Shown: positions 10,389 through 20,736, numbered from the stretch's first letter. The stretch is DNA of 32,371 nt from Ichthyophonus hoferi (GCA_002751075.1 NAOQ01000052.1:209344-241714), one strand, 5' to 3'. Notes: generated from the sequence alone by a model not told the origin. A program made the numbers and translations.

Positions 10389-12904
10389 ATACATATAATT
10401 GCATGCTTTATGTTTAGGGCTATGACCACCGGAATAATGCATATTATTATATTACCATAAGTTTTTTATATTGTATACTTATTTACCAAGTCATCATTAT
10501 ATGTTTTAGTATATACAATATGTAGTCATCAAGATCTCTTTGGACATATTTTGCTATACAAAACCTTCATGGTATTTGCTAACTAGACTACACTTACTAC
10601 GCAATCATTTAGACCTATGTTTGTATTTTATATTGCAACTTCCTTTTACTTTTTCTTTTGTAATTATTTTTCTTCAAACGCAATATATCAAACAATCCTA
10701 TCATTTCAAATATATACGCAAAACATATGAATATAGTTGATTGATTTTTAGGACTTCCTATAATAAAACAATGGCCTAGACCTAGCAGGTACAATTCTGA
10801 CTATAGAAGCCATTTGTCATAATCCTTGAAACATTTGAAGTAGAATTGGGCTAATAATAAATTCTAGGCAGTGATGTGCTTGTTCATCTCTACACCGTGT
10901 TTTGTTTCTTTTCTTTATTATTGGTTGTGCCTAGTTCATTTCTTCACTTCGGAAACCTTACTTTTTATCATCTCAACCCATCGTGAATATATCCATTATA
11001 AAAGATTCTTACGGACGGGGGGTATATAGGTACACGTATGCATGTATTGTTGTGTAGGGATTTACCTGTCAGCAATTTGCTATATATCAATAAACTCCTA
11101 TTTTGTTATGTATGTGTATATATGTGCATATGACTGTATTGTATGCATGTATATGAAAAACCTATATAAATAAATACACAGTATGGATTATTTCTTCTTC
11201 TTCTTCTTAACCTTTCTTTGGAATTGAAAAGATGGATTACTTAATATAAGATACCATAGGTTCGTAAGATACAGAGATGACAGATAATATCCATTGTTAA
11301 TATTATGATATTATGCCTCTAAGACTTAATTTTGGTGATCAGCAAGATAAATGTAAGTACAGTTCAAGGGATCGCCTATACTTTAAAATATACTAGCTTC
11401 TGTACCTTCTGATTTGGACAGAAAATTATTATTTATTAGCTCTAGATTTGAGTGCCAATGTATTGTGATATGTAGGTAGATTTTGTGGCCATTAATTGGC
11501 ATTATTGACTCTATTTCTTCTATCTTTAAAAATGTTTGGTTATTGACAGAGTCTGTATCTTTCCTCAAGCATTAATCTTTGTATAATTGTGTTTGTATTT
11601 ATTAAATTACAATGTTATATTATTCTAGTACAAGCTGCAAAAACAATATGCGCCTGAAATTCTGGGAACTAGTAGTATAAATAGACTGGATGGGTCAAAA
11701 AATGCCCTAGTTAATCCTCTCCAAAATTGTGAATAAGGTTGAAAATACTTTATAGACCTGGTGAGTCTCTAAACTTGGCTTCCCCTCTTATCGAGTTTCT
11801 TCCTATGTCTTTTACTACAGTAAAAATCTCATTATATGAATGCCTAATGTTAATTAATCTAAGTCGTTTAGACTTCTTTTTTTAAGGGCAGGTAGATTTA
11901 GTGACGAATATTGCTAATGATCTCTGGATCTCCATGTACGGACACTTTGGATCTCACTATTTAAGACCTTTAGATAATGATCAACAATCATCCCTTTATT
12001 GCAGCCTCTACGATGTATTTGCTCTGAACAAACACTGCTAATCATTTACTAAAGCCTAGACTACTCTTTACCCAACTCGTGTCTGAGCTAAGTCGTCTAC
12101 ATTCTCATCAGTAGTCAACTTCTACGATTAATTGATCTACTCAATATTATTGGAAGTAAACAGCCCAGTCAGAATTACTCATAGTTGTTTCATTGGATTA
12201 TTCATTTGTGAGGCTGTACTCAATTGAATTATTAGGAATTCTAAATGATTATTTGATACGCATTCCAATATATATTTCTATTCTAAATTTATCAAAGGCA
12301 ATGCAATATTTTGTGTTATATGATCCGTATTTAGTAATTATAAACAGGTAATACCTTGATCTTTTTAAATATTATTTTTGTTAATGCTAACAGAATACAA
12401 TTATGTCTTTAGATAAAATCTTGGTAACCATAACCATCGAATAAAAATACATAATCTGTATTCCATCTAACAAAATACTTTGGGATGAGACTGTGTTTGC
12501 TCTGTTCTATTCCTATTGATATGGTTGAAACTTGGCTTCCTGTTTAACCCACTTTCCTTCTATTTCTTCCACTGAATTTAGCATCTTATTATCTTATTGT
12601 ACAAATGAGTCATGTTTATTAATCTAAATCTTTCAAACTTTTTCTATTGGAAGGGCACAATGATCCCCAACATTCCCTCTTAAATAGCTATTTATATCTA
12701 AACTTTGCTCTAACTTAAATTACTCTTTTACCCATACTGTATCTGTGTGGGATTGGCTACCCATTGGCAGTCAACCTCCGTAACTAATTGATTTTATATC
12801 TGATAAACCAATTAACTAACTTGATACAATTGAAAGTAATTGATTCAATTACAACCATTATTAACAAATCATTTAATATTATTGGTAGTTATTATTAAAT
12901 ATAT

Positions 12905-14236
12905 AGTTTGGAAAAATAGTTAGTGCAATATATTAGTGCTTAATGGTAATCCAAAATGATTGATCAAAATTGAACCAGCCAATAGCAGAGGTCCTGCGAC
13001 TATTTTAAAACCCGTTCCAGATCACATGTTTTGGGTCCAAATATAATAACTCATTGCTTAGGCATCCTGCCTGAGACAAGTCCTGCCAACTTGTTTATTA
13101 TTAAAAAATGTCTTAGTGTATCATTACTCTGTGTACACAAAGGGATACGTTAAAACGTCTCTTAATTTGGTATTCTCTCTCCTCCTAAATAAATATAGGT
13201 CACAGGAACGCTCTTGCCTCTACTTATTATTCCCAACAATATTTTGTTCCATATATGACTCTCAAACAACAATCTTGCTAGGATTTATGTATACAATTAA
13301 TGATCCTTTATAATGGTCCATTGACTCATGCTATATATGATTCGAGATTGGTATTGCCATTATTATTGGTGAGTTTCGTTCATAGGGGTTAGTTGCTGTG
13401 CTCTAGGGTTATTAGATGTAGTTTGAACCAATCAAATTTGGAACATAATTTGGCTGATTTCTTTTATTTTTCTTATTCACCCTCGAATCATATTTTGTCT
13501 ACCTCATCGTATCGTAAATCGAAATTGGTTTATTATCAAGTTGAAATGGTGTTTTGAAGCAATCGTTACCAATTATCTCAAATCTAATAAAAAATGCTTC
13601 TTTAATTTTAGCTACAACCAACCCTGGCAACTGACTTATTTTTTTTTTTTGAAAGCCTGCTGAATCGCTATGCCATAGTTAAAACCCTTAGCACCTAATT
13701 TCCGAATAAAAAAGAACGGTAAACTGAGTTTGTCGATAACTTGATCAGGCCATTCGCAGTCAATACCATAATGTCCAATAGCAGCTACACCTTCTTCAAA
13801 TGTAGATACACAAATAATACTTTCTTTAAACATGTCCACCATTGCGTCTTGTTGGTAAAAAAGTGCGAGGGGAAGTAATTCAGCTATCTCTACTGCAGAA
13901 CAGGAGTAGTCATATACACCAATGTGACATCCAATGGCACAATACAGAAATTTGTCAAAGGCTTTTGAGATAAATTGTGAAATGCATAAATAATTAGTGA
14001 TGTTTTCATAGCAATCATTTGTAAACATGGCGGCGAGGACGGGGGAGGCTGCACAGAGAAGTTTTTTGGATATCTTAGCAGTGGTATCATCCAAAGGGAA
14101 AGATATAGATATAGAAATGATTGTTAAAGGACTTTCGGAGAGGATAGTGTCCAGCAAAATCATGAAATTTTCAAATGATTCCATGTTAAAAGCAAGTGTT
14201 AGTAAGGTAGTTGTGGGAAAGAGATAGGGGTTAAGC
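12905..14236. repeat. Tandem unit C of the BTB array, cut short
   Basis: Repeats the start block of units A and B (12,908-13,210) and carries BTB3. Homology to units A and B upstream of BTB3 ends about 50 bases before its start codon, exactly where the inverted-repeat segment begins at 14,237. The segment 13,230-13,600 is less like the other units. Confidence 0.75.
13636..14184 (-). CDS. BTB/POZ domain protein, array copy 3 (BTB3), C-terminus altered by an A-run
   Basis: Paralogue of BTB1/2/4. The start is placed at the Met of MESFENF, which aligns with the other copies; an in-frame ATG 18 codons upstream (14,238) has no counterpart and lies at the edge of the inverted repeat. The BTB core is intact (FPLDDTTAKI, LCAASPVLAAMF, LCISQFISKAFDKFLY, LLPLALFYQQDAMV). 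The frame then reaches a run of 12 A (13,639-13,650), reads FKKKK and stops. Just beyond, the neighbouring frame reads SQLPGLVVAKIKEAFF, the expected C-terminal motif, and stays open to a TAG at 13,499. A one-base change in the homopolymer therefore replaces the last conserved part. It may be an assembly error, polymerase slippage or a real mutation. The core promoter block seen before the other copies is missing, so BTB3 may be unexpressed. Confidence 0.7.
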   Translation of the reverse strand: MESFENFMILLDTILSESPLTIISISISFPLDDTTAKISKKLLCAASPVLAAMFTNDCYENITNYLCISQFISKAFDKFLYCAIGCHIGVYDYSCSAVEIAELLPLALFYQQDAMVDMFKESIICVSTFEEGVAAIGHYGIDCEWPDQVIDKLSLPFFFIRKLGAKGFNYGIAIQQAFKKKK

Positions 14237-14905
14237 ATAATATACCCTGCCTTTATCTTAAGCCATTATCTTGCTAATGACCCATATCATATAGTGGACT
14301 ATAGTGTGACCATACTAAAAGTCCAGTCTCAACTACATAGTGGTTAATCTATACTACTCTAAACATATATGATGCGGTGATATTAAATTTGGATCAAACT
14401 GTTAACCTCATACTAAACTGTATACAGGAATTAATCTTAATCCAAGTCATTATTACATAGGTTTGATAGATAATTTCTATAGTCATTAAATTTTAGCTAA
14501 ATAATACTGAATATCAATTAATAAAAAATAATAAATAAAAATAAGTTTTATGTTTCAACCTAAACAAATAAATAAAAAAGGAACCATTGTCACGCATTAC
14601 ACGTGTTCAACTGCTTTATTGTAGATTAGTAAGTTGTGAAAAATGGACTAAGGCGATTATTAAGCGATCGGTGATTACAAACATTAATCGACGAATAATA
14701 TTGGCTTAGAAATACCTGATCTGAGATTAAATTTGCAATAGAATAGGTTTTTTGCCATCTTAGTGAGTATTGGATGAATAAGTAACCATCAGTGTTAATC
14801 ATATAAATTGATACGTGATTTTAACAAATTGGGTGAAAGTTAAAATTGATTGATAAATTTTAATGATCCTAGTTTTAATATTTGACATAGCAATGTCCGA
14901 GTCAA
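14237..14905 (+). repeat. Left arm of a long inverted repeat
   Basis: Begins ATAATATACCCTG and matches the reverse complement of about 17,520-18,205 with substitutions and small indels. Anchors include CTTTATCTTAAG, TATACTACTCTAAAC, CTTTATTGTAGAT, ATATTGGCTTA and GTGTTAATCATA in the same order in both arms. The outer end is sharp. The inner end fades near 14,905. Confidence 0.8.
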
Positions 14906-15701
14906 TTTTATAAGTATAATACGAATGGCATTATTTTATAAGAATCTGGGCTTTATTACATATAATATCCTATTAGCAAAATCAAGGGATATAAAGAATT
15001 TATGCAGAACAAGATGGATGAATAACTACCATTTAGTAGATACAAAGTCTACATGAATTGAATTCACATGTGCTCATGTACATACACGAATACCTATATA
15101 CGCATATAATAATTACACTATATATATAATATGTAATAATTAAATTATATATTATGTAAGAATAATTATACTATATACAGTATATAATAACTATACTATA
15201 TGTACTCTAAGTACCTATAGATAAATTTATGCATTTCTAACCTAATTGTGTTTTTAAAAGTAACATGTTTTGGCGCGCACTGAAAACCAATAGAAAAGGA
15301 GAAGATTAATTGACATAATAATATAATAACATAATAAGAACACCATAAAAAAAAAAACGTAATAATATATTTTACGTTTTATATTTGGTTAGATTATATT
15401 ATACTGTATATATATGCGTGAAAATATAATACCTCGACTATAAAATTATATAGTTATTTAAATACATTGCAACAAAGTATACACGTAAACAAATACTATA
15501 TACAATACATAGCATATATGCTAATATAACATATTCATTTGTTTTGCAAGTGTACGTATCTACCTATAATCTGTTTATAGTGTATTGTACTTATAATCCA
15601 GAACACCTATATAATATCATTTTAACCAAAATAGGAAGTATGTCAGTTATGGTAGAATGTATGAGAGGGAGAGGAGGGAAAATATATCAAGGAACCAATT
15701 C

Positions 15702-15737
15702 TTCATGTTGTCATTAGGTTTGGCAAAGGCAGCTGAG
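15702..15737 (+). pseudogene. Possible relic of the CHQC exon of a CDCA7-type gene
   Basis: Reads C-H-stop-V-W-Q-R-Q-L-R and is followed at once by a good donor (GAG|GTATGT). CDCA7 proteins carry CHQCRQK at the head of the zinc-finger domain. C, H, Q and the basic residue fall at the expected places, and the differing codons are mostly one base away. The stretch is very short and the match could be chance. If real, it is broken and part of the same decayed gene as 16,446-17,002. Confidence 0.2.
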
Positions 15738-15740
15738 GTA

Positions 15741-15955
15741 TGTATGTCTGTAGGTATGTAGGTAAGTTTGCATGTATGAATATATGCATGTATGTATGTA
15801 CGTATGTTTGTATGTATGTATGTATGTATGCATGTGTGTAGGTATGTATATATACATGTATGTCGGTAAGAAGGTAGGTAGTTAGTTGGGTAAGGAGGTA
15901 TGTAAGTATGTATGTATGATGTATGTTCTTGTATGTTAGGATGTATATCTATATA
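15741..15955. repeat. TATG-type microsatellite tract
   Basis: Imperfect tandem repeats of TATG with GTAG, GTAA and CATG variants over about 215 bases. Long apparent reading frames across it (rich in Tyr, Ile, His and Thr on the minus strand) are products of the repeat. Confidence 0.9.
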
Positions 15956-16181
15956 CACACATACAGGTGCAAGTGTTGTATGTAGCTTTTTTTGTAATTC
16001 AAGACATGCATATTCACTTCCACACCCATATACCCATCAACATATAAGTATATGTATATAAAAATGTTTTAAATCCCCACGTATACATAACATAATATAT
16101 AATACATAATACTAAATGCATTACATAGCACATGTTACTTATTACTATATATACGGCATAATATATATATATGACTATATG

Positions 16182-16360
16182 TGCTACATAATACATATTA
16201 CTAGATGTACTATATAATTCATATTACTATATATACTATATAATACACTACCATTTGTACTGGGTAATACTTATTGCTGTATGTACTATATAATACTTTT
16301 TGATATATGTACTATATAATATATATTACTATGTGTACTACAACTGCATAGTATTAGATG
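16182..16360. repeat. 26-bp minisatellite
   Basis: Six successive units begin at 16,182, 16,208, 16,234, 16,258, 16,284 and 16,310, of the form TACTATATAATACATATTAC plus TATATG. Five are 26 bases and one is 24. A degenerate seventh starts at 16,336. Looser copies extend to the left, to about 16,080. Confidence 0.8.
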
Positions 16361-16445
16361 TATCACATAATACACACACTATATTATATCAGACTATTCC
16401 TACATATCTCTACTTATCATGAACTAAACTTTCTATCTTCTACAG

Positions 16446-17002
16446 ATATGGCGAGAATGTGACAGAAACGAGAACCAACCCTATTTGGAAGGTATGTTGT
16501 ATTCTATTGGCTGATATATACATATTCAGTGATATGTTTTAATAGATGTTTGTATTTATTTCTATTTATCTTTACATGTCAATGCTTATATTATATCTTA
16601 ATATACTCCAAATACGTCCAAACTTAACAAGGATATCTATTCTATCTACCTATATATCAATCTATCTATATCAACATTTCTTGATATTTTGCATTATATC
16701 TTTTATATATTACTATTGGCTAATAACAATTTAATGGATGTCATGATTGGACTATAATATTTTATATTTGTCGACTATAATATTATATATATACTTGGTG
16801 TATTTTCTTTCGCTCTCTCTCTTTCTCTCTTCTATTACACCTATACCAGTATCCTATCTGCTGTGATATCTGCAATTGCAGTGGGCACGGTTGCCTGAGA
16901 GATAAAAATGGTTGGGGAGCTACTGGTTCTATGTATCGATTGGCTCCAAGTCAGGGATACCTAAGTGTGGCCCATTATTTGGTTACAGTAGGACAAAAGT
17001 AA
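16446..17002 (+). CDS. CDCA7-type R1 zinc-finger domain (zf-4CXXC_R1), C-terminal half only
   Basis: Two exons with strong splice sites. Exon a, 16,446-16,491 (CTACAG| and |GTATGT), reads YGENVTETRTNPIWK. Exon b, 16,850-17,002, follows a long pyrimidine tract and CCAG|; it reads YPICCDICNCSG, then LRDKNGWGATG and QGYLSVAHYL and stops. CDCA7 proteins have RYGE...NP.W.CP.CRGICNCS...RDG..ATG...A...G+.SV..YL in that order, so the match is specific. The family helps HELLS remodel chromatin for DNA methylation. The phase-2 entry into exon a would complete the R of RYGE, as in a real intron. The first Cys of the CPxC pair is Tyr here, and the preceding CHQC and FCGPC parts are not found intact upstream, where only simple repeats occur. 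A donor at 16,999 could instead splice to 17,112-17,145, adding ten residues. It is probably a gene fragment or pseudogene, though a divergent gene with unseen exons is possible. Confidence 0.6.
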
Positions 17003-17519
17003 TTTTATTCTATCAACAAATACCATACATTTATATATTGTATGAGTGATTATATGGATATTTATAATATACATTAGTGATGAAAATTCTTTTCTCACCT
17101 TCTTCACCTAGATTGTGGACCGTGTTAGGGAAACTGCAGTTTTGATGAACGCCCTCTTGCGAATACTCTTATTGGGATTTATTAGGAATAACACTTGTAT
17201 TGATGCTACTAAGTTCTAGTTGGTAGTTGTAATCCCTATCAAACTTTGCTAAGAATTAACGTTTTTTACCTTCTAGTAATAAGCGAATATAATAGCAATA
17301 AATAAGCGAATGAAATATACAAGTGTAGTGAACGCTTTGGTTCCAACAAGATAATTACCTTGATTAGTTAAAGTCAGTCATAACTTATATTCACAAAGAT
17401 ACAAGCATAAAATATATATATATATTATAATCTGATATTGAGGTGGTCTTCATTAAGAACCTGAACTCAGGTAATAAAGTTTTAGATAGAAGATTGACCG
17501 GTCGGTCATGCCATAGTCT

Positions 17520-18205
17520 AGTTGTGTTCTCAGATTTTAAGAGTATTAAAACAGGGACCAATCAAAGTTATCAATCAGTTTTAACTTCCAACGAATCGCT
17601 TCAACTGTCGATCAATGTCTATGATTAACACTAATAGTTAGTTATTCACCCAATACTGACTGACTAATATTGGCAATAAATATATTCGATCGGAAGTTAA
17701 TCTCTGATTAAGTGCTTATAAGCCAATAATATTTGCCGATTAATGGTCGTAAACGCCAACCACCTAGTATTCGTCTCAATCGATTTTTGATTGCAAATTA
17801 TATCTACAATAAAGCGGTTGGAACATCTCCAATATGTTACATTGATTCCTTTTTTCATTTGTTTGTTTGTATTGGAATATAAAATACATTATATTTACTT
17901 ATTATATGTTATTAATCAATATTATGTATTGTTTATCTGAAAAGTAAAGTCAATGCAGAAATTATCTATAAAAACCTACTAGAAATGATTCAGATTGAGA
18001 TTAACTTTTGTATACCTTAATTTATTAGATCTACAGTTTGATTCAAATTCAATCTCATCATATCACGTCTGTTTAGGTTTAGAGTAGTATAAACTAGCCA
18101 GTGTGTGGTTGAGACGAAGTTTTTAGTCTTGGTTACACTATATTTCACCATCTGGCATGGGTTATTGTCAAGATGGATGCTTAAGATAAAGACAGGGTAT
18201 ATTAT
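17520..18205 (-). repeat. Right arm of the long inverted repeat
   Basis: Reverse complement of 14,237-14,905, ending in CAGGGTATATTAT at the outer edge. The arms differ by many substitutions, so they are not a recent hairpin or an assembly mirror. Confidence 0.8.
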
Positions 18206-18225
18206 TTTTTCCTTGTGTTTTACAG

Positions 18226-18264
18226 TTTCAACATAGTTGGAGTTATGATCAGTCTACAGCGATG
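18226..18264 (+). other. Isolated exon-like segment
   Basis: A pyrimidine-rich tract ending TTTTACAG precedes 39 bases reading FQHSWSYDQSTAM, followed by GTAAAT. It lies just outside the right inverted-repeat arm. The family is unrecognised and no partner exons are seen, so it may be chance. Confidence 0.15.
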
Positions 18265-18886
18265 GTAAATATCATACCAGCTTAAATGTAGATGAGAGAA
18301 AAAAATTTATTGATTTAGTTGTTACAGTGTTTTAGAAACCAGTTGTATCAATATCAGTGAAAAATTAAATGAAAGTAATTCAAATGTTTCAAAATAAATT
18401 GTTTCTTTTTGTATATCAGTATTATACTATATTAACATTTTATTTTCTATTGTGCATGATCAGTATGATATAAACATTTTCGCTGACATACCAATATAAT
18501 AGAATATTGCCAGTGGCTAATAAACCAGGCTAGACGTCTCAAGCACCAATAGGGTAATAGATGCATTTTTCCAAGAACCACTTAAACCTTTTTTTATAAT
18601 AAAATATGTATGCAATAAAAAAAACCAATCAACACGAATTAATATTATGATGGCAATCAGTATCAGTAATTAATTAGAGGAGTGCCTAATGAAAAGCTCA
18701 GGCAAAGGTTTATAATCAATCTCTAACTGAAATAAATACACTCGATTCCTTACATTCATTCAAGTAAATTTCTAGTTTATTTCGACGTTTACTTAAAGTA
18801 ACTAATCGATTATATTATCTTTTACCATCGATATAATTAACCGCCTTATATTTATAATATCTTCTATTTAGTTATTTGAATCTAGT

Positions 18887-18912
18887 CATAGTTTATATTG
18901 TAAATCTTCAGG
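18887..18912 (+). promoter_or_regulatory. Conserved TATA-like element upstream of BTB4
   Basis: GTTTATATTGTAAATCTTCAGG lies about 65-85 bases before the start codon and is shared with BTB1 and BTB2. A conserved pyrimidine-rich leader follows it. Confidence 0.45.
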
Positions 18913-18974
18913 AATCGTAACAGCGTAAACGTATTCTCTTTTCCATAACAACCCTACTTCCCCTTCCTTTCAAA

Positions 18975-19604
18975 ATGCAATCATCAGAAGGCATTATAAA
19001 CTTTTTTGACACTATTGACTCCGACAAAGCTATACGAATCACTACTGTATATTTTTCTCTGGATGATGTCACTGTTAAGATACCCAGAAGAATTCTCAGT
19101 GCTGCCTCCCCAGTCCTCGCCGCCATACTTAAAAATGACTACCCTGGAAAAAGCTTTAATTGTTTATGCATTTCAGAATTCACCTCAAAAGACTTTGATA
19201 AATTTCTGTATCGTGCCATTTTATGCCAGATGGGGGTGAATGCTAGTCCATGCACTTCATCTGAAGCAGTTACACTACTTCCACTTGCACACTTTTATCA
19301 GCAGGATGAATTAATAGAATTACTTAAATTATCTATTATTCAATCACCTACTGTCGAAGGTGTTGTTGCCTTGGCACATGTTGGTATTGACTGTGAATGG
19401 CCTAGGAATGCTATCCAGAAACTATGTAAATCCTCCTTTATTCTTGATGATTATAATGGCATGTATAGTACTTTGAATCGAATAATGATTAAGCCGAACA
19501 TCAAAAAGCAACTACGTCAATTGCCAGTGTCAGTTTTGGCTGATATGATAGAAATATGTTTTAATTCATATTCCTTTAGTGGTGTGATATGTTCATCAGA
19601 ATGA
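18975..19604 (+). CDS. BTB/POZ domain protein, inverted copy 4 (BTB4)
   Basis: Intronless gene of 209 codons and the only copy on the plus strand. BTB core: TVYFSLDDVTVKIP strand, LSAASPVLAAIL helix, LCISEFTS strand, FDKFLYRAILCQMGV, SSEAVTLLPLAHFYQQDELI helices. The C-terminal half keeps GIDCEWP..AIQKLC and LRQLPVSVLADMI, giving the fullest consensus tail of the four. It resembles BTB1 most (shared YRAILC.MGV, QDEL and SIIQSPTV). The start aligns with BTB1 and BTB2, and the leader TTCCTTTCAAAATG is the same. The stop is TGA. It sits alone between the inverted-repeat segment and the 3' end of dyskerin. Its promoter block is intact, so with BTB1 and BTB2 it is a good candidate for an expressed member. 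The biochemical role is unknown. Confidence 0.87.
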   Translation: MQSSEGIINFFDTIDSDKAIRITTVYFSLDDVTVKIPRRILSAASPVLAAILKNDYPGKSFNCLCISEFTSKDFDKFLYRAILCQMGVNASPCTSSEAVTLLPLAHFYQQDELIELLKLSIIQSPTVEGVVALAHVGIDCEWPRNAIQKLCKSSFILDDYNGMYSTLNRIMIKPNIKKQLRQLPVSVLADMIEICFNSYSFSGVICSSE

Positions 19605-19705
19605 TGTACGCATTGTACGTAGTGACTATGACTAGGGTGTTTAATTGTAGTATACACAATGAATGTATATGTCTTCAGTGTTTGCTGATCAAACACACCT
19701 ATAAT

Positions 19706-20736
19706 GTTCATAAAAGGTATGCTATGGGTTAATGGAAAGCCTGATATTTCAACTAGTAATATTTTAGTTAATATATAAGGATAGCTCGGGATAGTAACAT
19801 TTATAGTAATGGTATGTGGTATCTCACCCTATCAGCTAATATTGGTTCTGCTCTCTTGTCAAGTTCCATAAACCTAATCTCTCCCATGACTGAGAATGCC
19901 TCCTAAATACCCACACATGCAGATAGATATAAGTAGACAGGTTCGGTCCCTGTCCCTACCTTGAATAATTATTACGTATAACAACGTAATGATACATCCG
20001 ACCCATTAATTAATAGTAAACTAGCATCCTGACTATGGAAAATGTTATCACATCAATTTTAAACCTTTTGGTCAATATGTCGAAAACAAAAATTACTAGC
20101 CTTTACAATTTAAATGTTATCTATTACAATTATATGCATAGATTGTGGTGAGATGAATACTTTGAATTTCTTAGTTTCCACATAATTGGATAGTTAGCCA
20201 TCAATGGCATTAAATATATAAGTACATACAGATTGAAAACATGGTTATTGGCAAATTTAACTGGTAATAAGACATGTAATATCGTTTAATTGGAAGCATA
20301 CAGTTCCATATTGGATTTATACCTATATAAACAGCCAATCGCAGATGGTTTCTAACTACATGATAATAGATGGTGTAGGCTCAAAAGCCATCCATGACTA
20401 CCTACATCACAGTACAACGTATTGTTTTGACGTTGCAACAAAGTATGAATGCATACATTTAAGCATGCTGGCATTTAATAGTCGTAGTAGTAGTGTTCCA
20501 AATTAACAGTTAGTCATCATAAACTATAATAAGCGAGGGAATCATTATCATAATCACGGCTATACATAAATAAATATTATATCGAAATAATTTAATATCA
20601 AGTTCCCCTTTATAGAGTATGATTAGAAAAATGGGGGGAAATAGCTAGACAGACCACGTCAACAGCCAGTGCACAACTGGTTGTCATTATATTCTGCACG
20701 AACTAAACTATGTACACATGAAACATGGTTCAAGGT
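19706..20736. other. Intergenic stretch between BTB4 and dyskerin
   Basis: No gene is seen. A hairpin, GACAGG-loop-CCTGTC, at about 19,936-19,954 looks like a tRNA T arm but has no matching acceptor or anticodon arm. The part next to 20,736 should contain the dyskerin 3' UTR; no clear AATAAA is visible on the minus strand. Confidence 0.5.

Larger units (their letters stand above)
7985..12905. repeat. Tandem unit B of the BTB array
   Basis: Collinear with unit A through its start block (8,000-8,290), BTB gene (8,799-9,434), upstream flank (9,621-10,400), a GGGGGTATATAGG motif (about 11,018), TATAAATA (about 11,165) and the block 11,900-12,900 matching 7,000-7,980. Long non-coding tracts match readily by eye with many substitutions and small indels, so the duplication is old but not ancient. 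Unit B has a short extra piece at about 11,770-11,905 resembling its own 12,520-12,650. No additional gene is supported. Confidence 0.85.
14237..18205. mobile_element. Candidate DNA element with long terminal inverted repeats (~4 kb)
   Basis: The arms at 14,237-14,905 and 17,520-18,205 face each other and end at the same motif, CCCTG inward from TA on both sides, consistent with a TA target duplication. Homology to the BTB unit stops where the left arm starts, as expected for an insertion. No transposase frame is visible inside; instead there are microsatellites and a CDCA7-type exon pair. It could be a non-autonomous element that picked up host exons. It could equally be a simple inverted duplication. 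The sequence right of 18,205 does not clearly resume the BTB upstream flank, which weakens the insertion reading. Confidence 0.4.
18670..19705 (+). repeat. Inverted duplicate of the BTB gene with its flanks
   Basis: About 1.03 kb matching the reverse complement of the unit A region from roughly 2,820 to 3,860. It includes the leader, promoter block, upstream 'ttacttaaag' and 'aaaggtttataatcaat' segments, and the 3' flank with 'atgatgtacgca'. Homology ends near 18,670 and 19,705. Introns cannot be used to test for retroposition, but the presence of upstream non-transcribed DNA argues for DNA-level duplication. Confidence 0.75.

Noticed and set aside
14185-14238. 18-codon N-terminal extension of BTB3
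   Set aside because: No counterpart in BTB1, BTB2 or BTB4, and its ATG lies in the inverted-repeat edge, so the aligned Met at 14,184 was preferred.
15647-15958. 103-residue Tyr/Ile/His/Thr frame on the minus strand
   Set aside because: It is generated by the TATG microsatellite, with no non-repetitive coding signal.
17112-17219. Open stretch after CACCTAG reading IVDRVRETAVLMNALLRILL
   Set aside because: It is open in a frame that does not join the phase of the preceding CDCA7-type exon. The joining frame stops after ten residues, so it was only noted as an alternative last exon.
19930-19965. tRNA-like T arm (GGTTCGGTCC in a hairpin followed by CCCTACC)
   Set aside because: No complementary GGTAGGG acceptor strand, D arm or anticodon arm occurs at the proper distance upstream.
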